DNA of 64,000 nucleotides from an uncultured Sphingomonas sp. (lineage in GTDB: Bacteria > Pseudomonadota > Alphaproteobacteria > Sphingomonadales > Sphingomonadaceae), in NCBI RefSeq assembly GCF_913776855.1, contig NZ_CAJYQD010000023.1, positions 1 to 64,000 on the forward strand, written 5' to 3'. Below the pieces are notes generated by a model. That model made no database searches. It was not told the DNA's origin and was given only the letters and a program-made list of their open reading frames with translations. Shown in pieces: positions 62,559 to 64,000 of the stretch. Numbering within the stretch: the first letter of the stretch is position 1; the number at the start of each line of letters is the position of its first letter. The translations under genes and the position numbers were made by a program.

Positions 62559-63087
62559 CCCGCGCGCGCGCCGGGGAAGGGGGCTTCACCCTGCTCGAAC
62601 TGATGATCTCGCTGGGGCTGTTCGCGTTGATCGCGGTGGCGGGGCTGGCGCTGGTCGACAGCGTGATCGGCGTCGACGGGCGAACCGAGGCGCGGCTGGA
62701 CCGGGTCGCCGACCTGCAGCGCGCGATGGTGGTGATCTCGTCCGACCTCGACCAGATCGCGCCGGGGCCGATGGGCGGCGACGCGGCGGGCGTCCGGTTC
62801 CGGCGGAGCGCGCCGGGCGTGGGCGGGCCGCCGATCGGGGTCGGGTACCGCGTCGCCGAGGGCAGTTGCAGCGGGTGGTCGACGGCCGCGCGCAGCTGGT
62901 GCTGGATCAGGTGAGCGCGGCGCGCTGGCGCTATTTCGATGGCGGGTGGCGTGACAGCTGGCCGCCCGCGCCCGACCGTTCGCTCGACTGGCCGCGCGCG
63001 GTGGTGGTGGAGTTGCAGGTCGGCGGGCCGGGCGGCGGCAATTTGCGGCGGGTCGTGACCCTGCCGATCGCGGCCAAGACGACATGA
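62555..63087 (+). pseudogene. gspJ: Type II secretion minor pseudopilin GspJ, frameshifted
   Basis: The first part, from ATG 62555, gives MTRARAGEGGFTLLELMISL, a prepilin leader with cleavage after Gly10 and Glu at +5. This frame runs to RVAEGS around 62864 and would end soon in GWSTAARS. From about 62866 the frame one base back continues LQRVVDGRAQLVLDQVSAARW to 63087, the GspJ C terminus. Restoring one base within GGCAGTTGC gives a 177-residue GspJ. It may be a real loss, or an assembly or sequencing error, since neighbours look intact. Confidence 0.8.
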
Positions 63088-63965
63088 CCGCGCGGGTGCC
63101 GGAGCGCGAGCAGGGCATGATCCTGGTTAATGTGCTGATGTTCGTGGCGATCGCCAGCGGGCTGGTCCTGCTGATGATCAACCGCGAGGAGGTGGCGCTC
63201 GACCGCTCGATCCGATCGCGGGAGGCGGCACGGGCGCTGGCGATCGTGCGCGGAGGCGAGCTTTCGGCGCTCTCCGCGCTGCAACGTGACGCGCGGGTGT
63301 CGCCGGAGGCCGACTATCCGGGTGAACCGTGGGGTGCGATCAGCGAGAACGGCATCGCGATCGAGGGCGGCCGCTTCGACCTGGCGATTGCCGATGCCGA
63401 GGGGCGCTTCAACGTCAATTCGGTCCGGCGCGAGCTGGACCCGATCCCGCAGCTGCTGTTCCTGCGCATCGCCAAGGCAGCGGGGATCGAGGAGGAAAAG
63501 GCGGTTGCGGCCATAGCGCTGATCCGCGAACGCGGGCCGGTGCAGGATTTGCGGCCGCTGGCGGTGTTCCTGCCGGGGAACCAAGCGCAGCTGCTGGCGC
63601 GGATGGTGACCGCGCTGCCGGGCGATACCGCGATCAACCTGAACGCGGCGACGCCCGAATTGATGGCGGTGCTGTTCGAACCGGACAAGGCGGCGCGGCT
63701 GATCGCGATCCGCAACCGGCAGGGCTATCTGTCGAAGGACGACCTGTCGCGTGAGGACGTGACGATGCCCGGCGGCACGCGGTTCAAGTCGGACCATTTC
63801 TGGGTCCGCACCCGCGCGACCATCGGCGGCACGGTGCAGCAGGGCGCGACGCTGATCCAGCGGGTGGAGCGCAAGGAGGGCGCGCAGAGCGTGCCGGTTG
63901 CGGTGCCGGTGGAGCGCTGGCGCAATGCGGCCATTCCGCCGGAAGTGCCTGATTTTGGAGGGTAA
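63084..63965 (+). CDS. gspK: Type II secretion minor pseudopilin GspK
   Basis: 293 residues. Leader REQGMILVNVLMFVAIASG, where processing after Gly11 gives a mature N terminus without Glu5, as is normal for GspK tip pseudopilins. The body has VNSVRRELDPIPQLLF, two SAM-like helical parts (INLNAATPELMAVLF) and RQGYLSKDDL. GspK caps the pseudopilus with I and J. ATG overlaps the gspJ stop by 4 bp. gspL and gspM probably follow outside the window. Confidence 0.92.
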   Translation: MTARVPEREQGMILVNVLMFVAIASGLVLLMINREEVALDRSIRSREAARALAIVRGGELSALSALQRDARVSPEADYPGEPWGAISENGIAIEGGRFDLAIADAEGRFNVNSVRRELDPIPQLLFLRIAKAAGIEEEKAVAAIALIRERGPVQDLRPLAVFLPGNQAQLLARMVTALPGDTAINLNAATPELMAVLFEPDKAARLIAIRNRQGYLSKDDLSREDVTMPGGTRFKSDHFWVRTRATIGGTVQQGATLIQRVERKEGAQSVPVAVPVERWRNAAIPPEVPDFGG

Positions 63966-63966
63966 T

Positions 63967-64000
63967 TCGGCCAAAGTTCACTAAGTTCACACTTGCCGCG
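63967..64000 (+). repeat. Family C repeat, GTTCAC end only
   Basis: CGGCCAAAGTTCACTAAGTTCACAC followed by TTGCCGCG, starting 1 base after the gspK stop. It matches the right end of the copies at 29308 and 29464. The rest of the element is either missing or was replaced by the gene. The window ends here. Confidence 0.75.

Overview
The window is GC-rich chromosomal DNA from an alphaproteobacterium, very probably a Sphingomonas or close sphingomonad. This rests on codon use, on the prfA-prmC-DUF4167 order, on the imuA-imuB-dnaE2 mutasome with an alphaproteobacterial GAAC-N7-GAAC SOS box, and on the dense short palindromic repeats typical of these genomes. There is no insertion sequence, prophage, integron, CRISPR array or rRNA operon. 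It reads as core and shell chromosome peppered with small repeats.

Layout. 0-6.4 kb: a probable bamD tail, recN, small secreted proteins, an AlkA-type glycosylase divergent from a ferredoxin, rlmB, and tRNA-Tyr and tRNA-Gly around a YnfA-type membrane protein. 6.5-15 kb: a CPA2 antiporter, then hisS-prfA-prmC and a DUF4167 protein, an acyl-CoA dehydrogenase, and a Sua5/TsaC enzyme. 15-20 kb: a soluble globin-coupled chemoreceptor, then a permuted ATP-grasp/Alpha-E fusion coupled to a transglutaminase. 20-26 kb: the SOS mutagenesis operon imuA-imuB-dnaE2. 26-38 kb: an acetate and pyruvate block with a CrbS-like hybrid kinase, CrbR-like regulator, acetyl-CoA synthetase, a divergent MHS transporter and the CstA-YbdD pair. 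38.6-43.8 kb: a divergent cluster equivalent to E. coli yjfIJKLMC (DUF2170, PspA-like, DUF2491, DUF350, DUF1190, glutathionylspermidine-synthase-like) that also contains a K+ channel. 44-49.6 kb: YggU, an MFS_3 exporter and a large LplT/PlsC/acyl-ligase fusion. 49.8-52.9 kb: two tandem DUF4139 proteins. 53-57.5 kb: a sugar-acid cluster with an IlvD/Edd dehydratase, a FucP-like permease and an AraD1-family enzyme. 57.9-59.4 kb: NUDIX, AlkB and HIRAN genes. 59.5-64 kb: another MHS transporter and part of a type II secretion system (gspN, gspJ, gspK) with a periplasmic-binding-like gene. gspJ is interrupted by an apparent one-base frameshift.

At least three dispersed repeat families occur. (A) Paired inverted elements of about 80-100 bp, cores GTCATTCCCGC or GTACCCCCGC, at a dozen places. 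One pair sits inside a coding region as an in-frame N-terminal extension, and another supplies the stop codon of a phosphatase gene. (B) Elements of about 120 bp built on TTCGAGCAGCTTCGAGCC. (C) Elements of about 110 bp ending in AAAGTTCACAAAGTTCACAC, one of them in a 157-bp tandem duplication that copied the 3' end of the hybrid kinase gene.

The most interesting systems are the PspA/K+ channel/ATP-grasp envelope cluster, the permuted ATP-grasp-transglutaminase pair, the AlkB-HIRAN pair whose AlkB begins with a clamp-binding-like QLDLF motif, and the repeat families.
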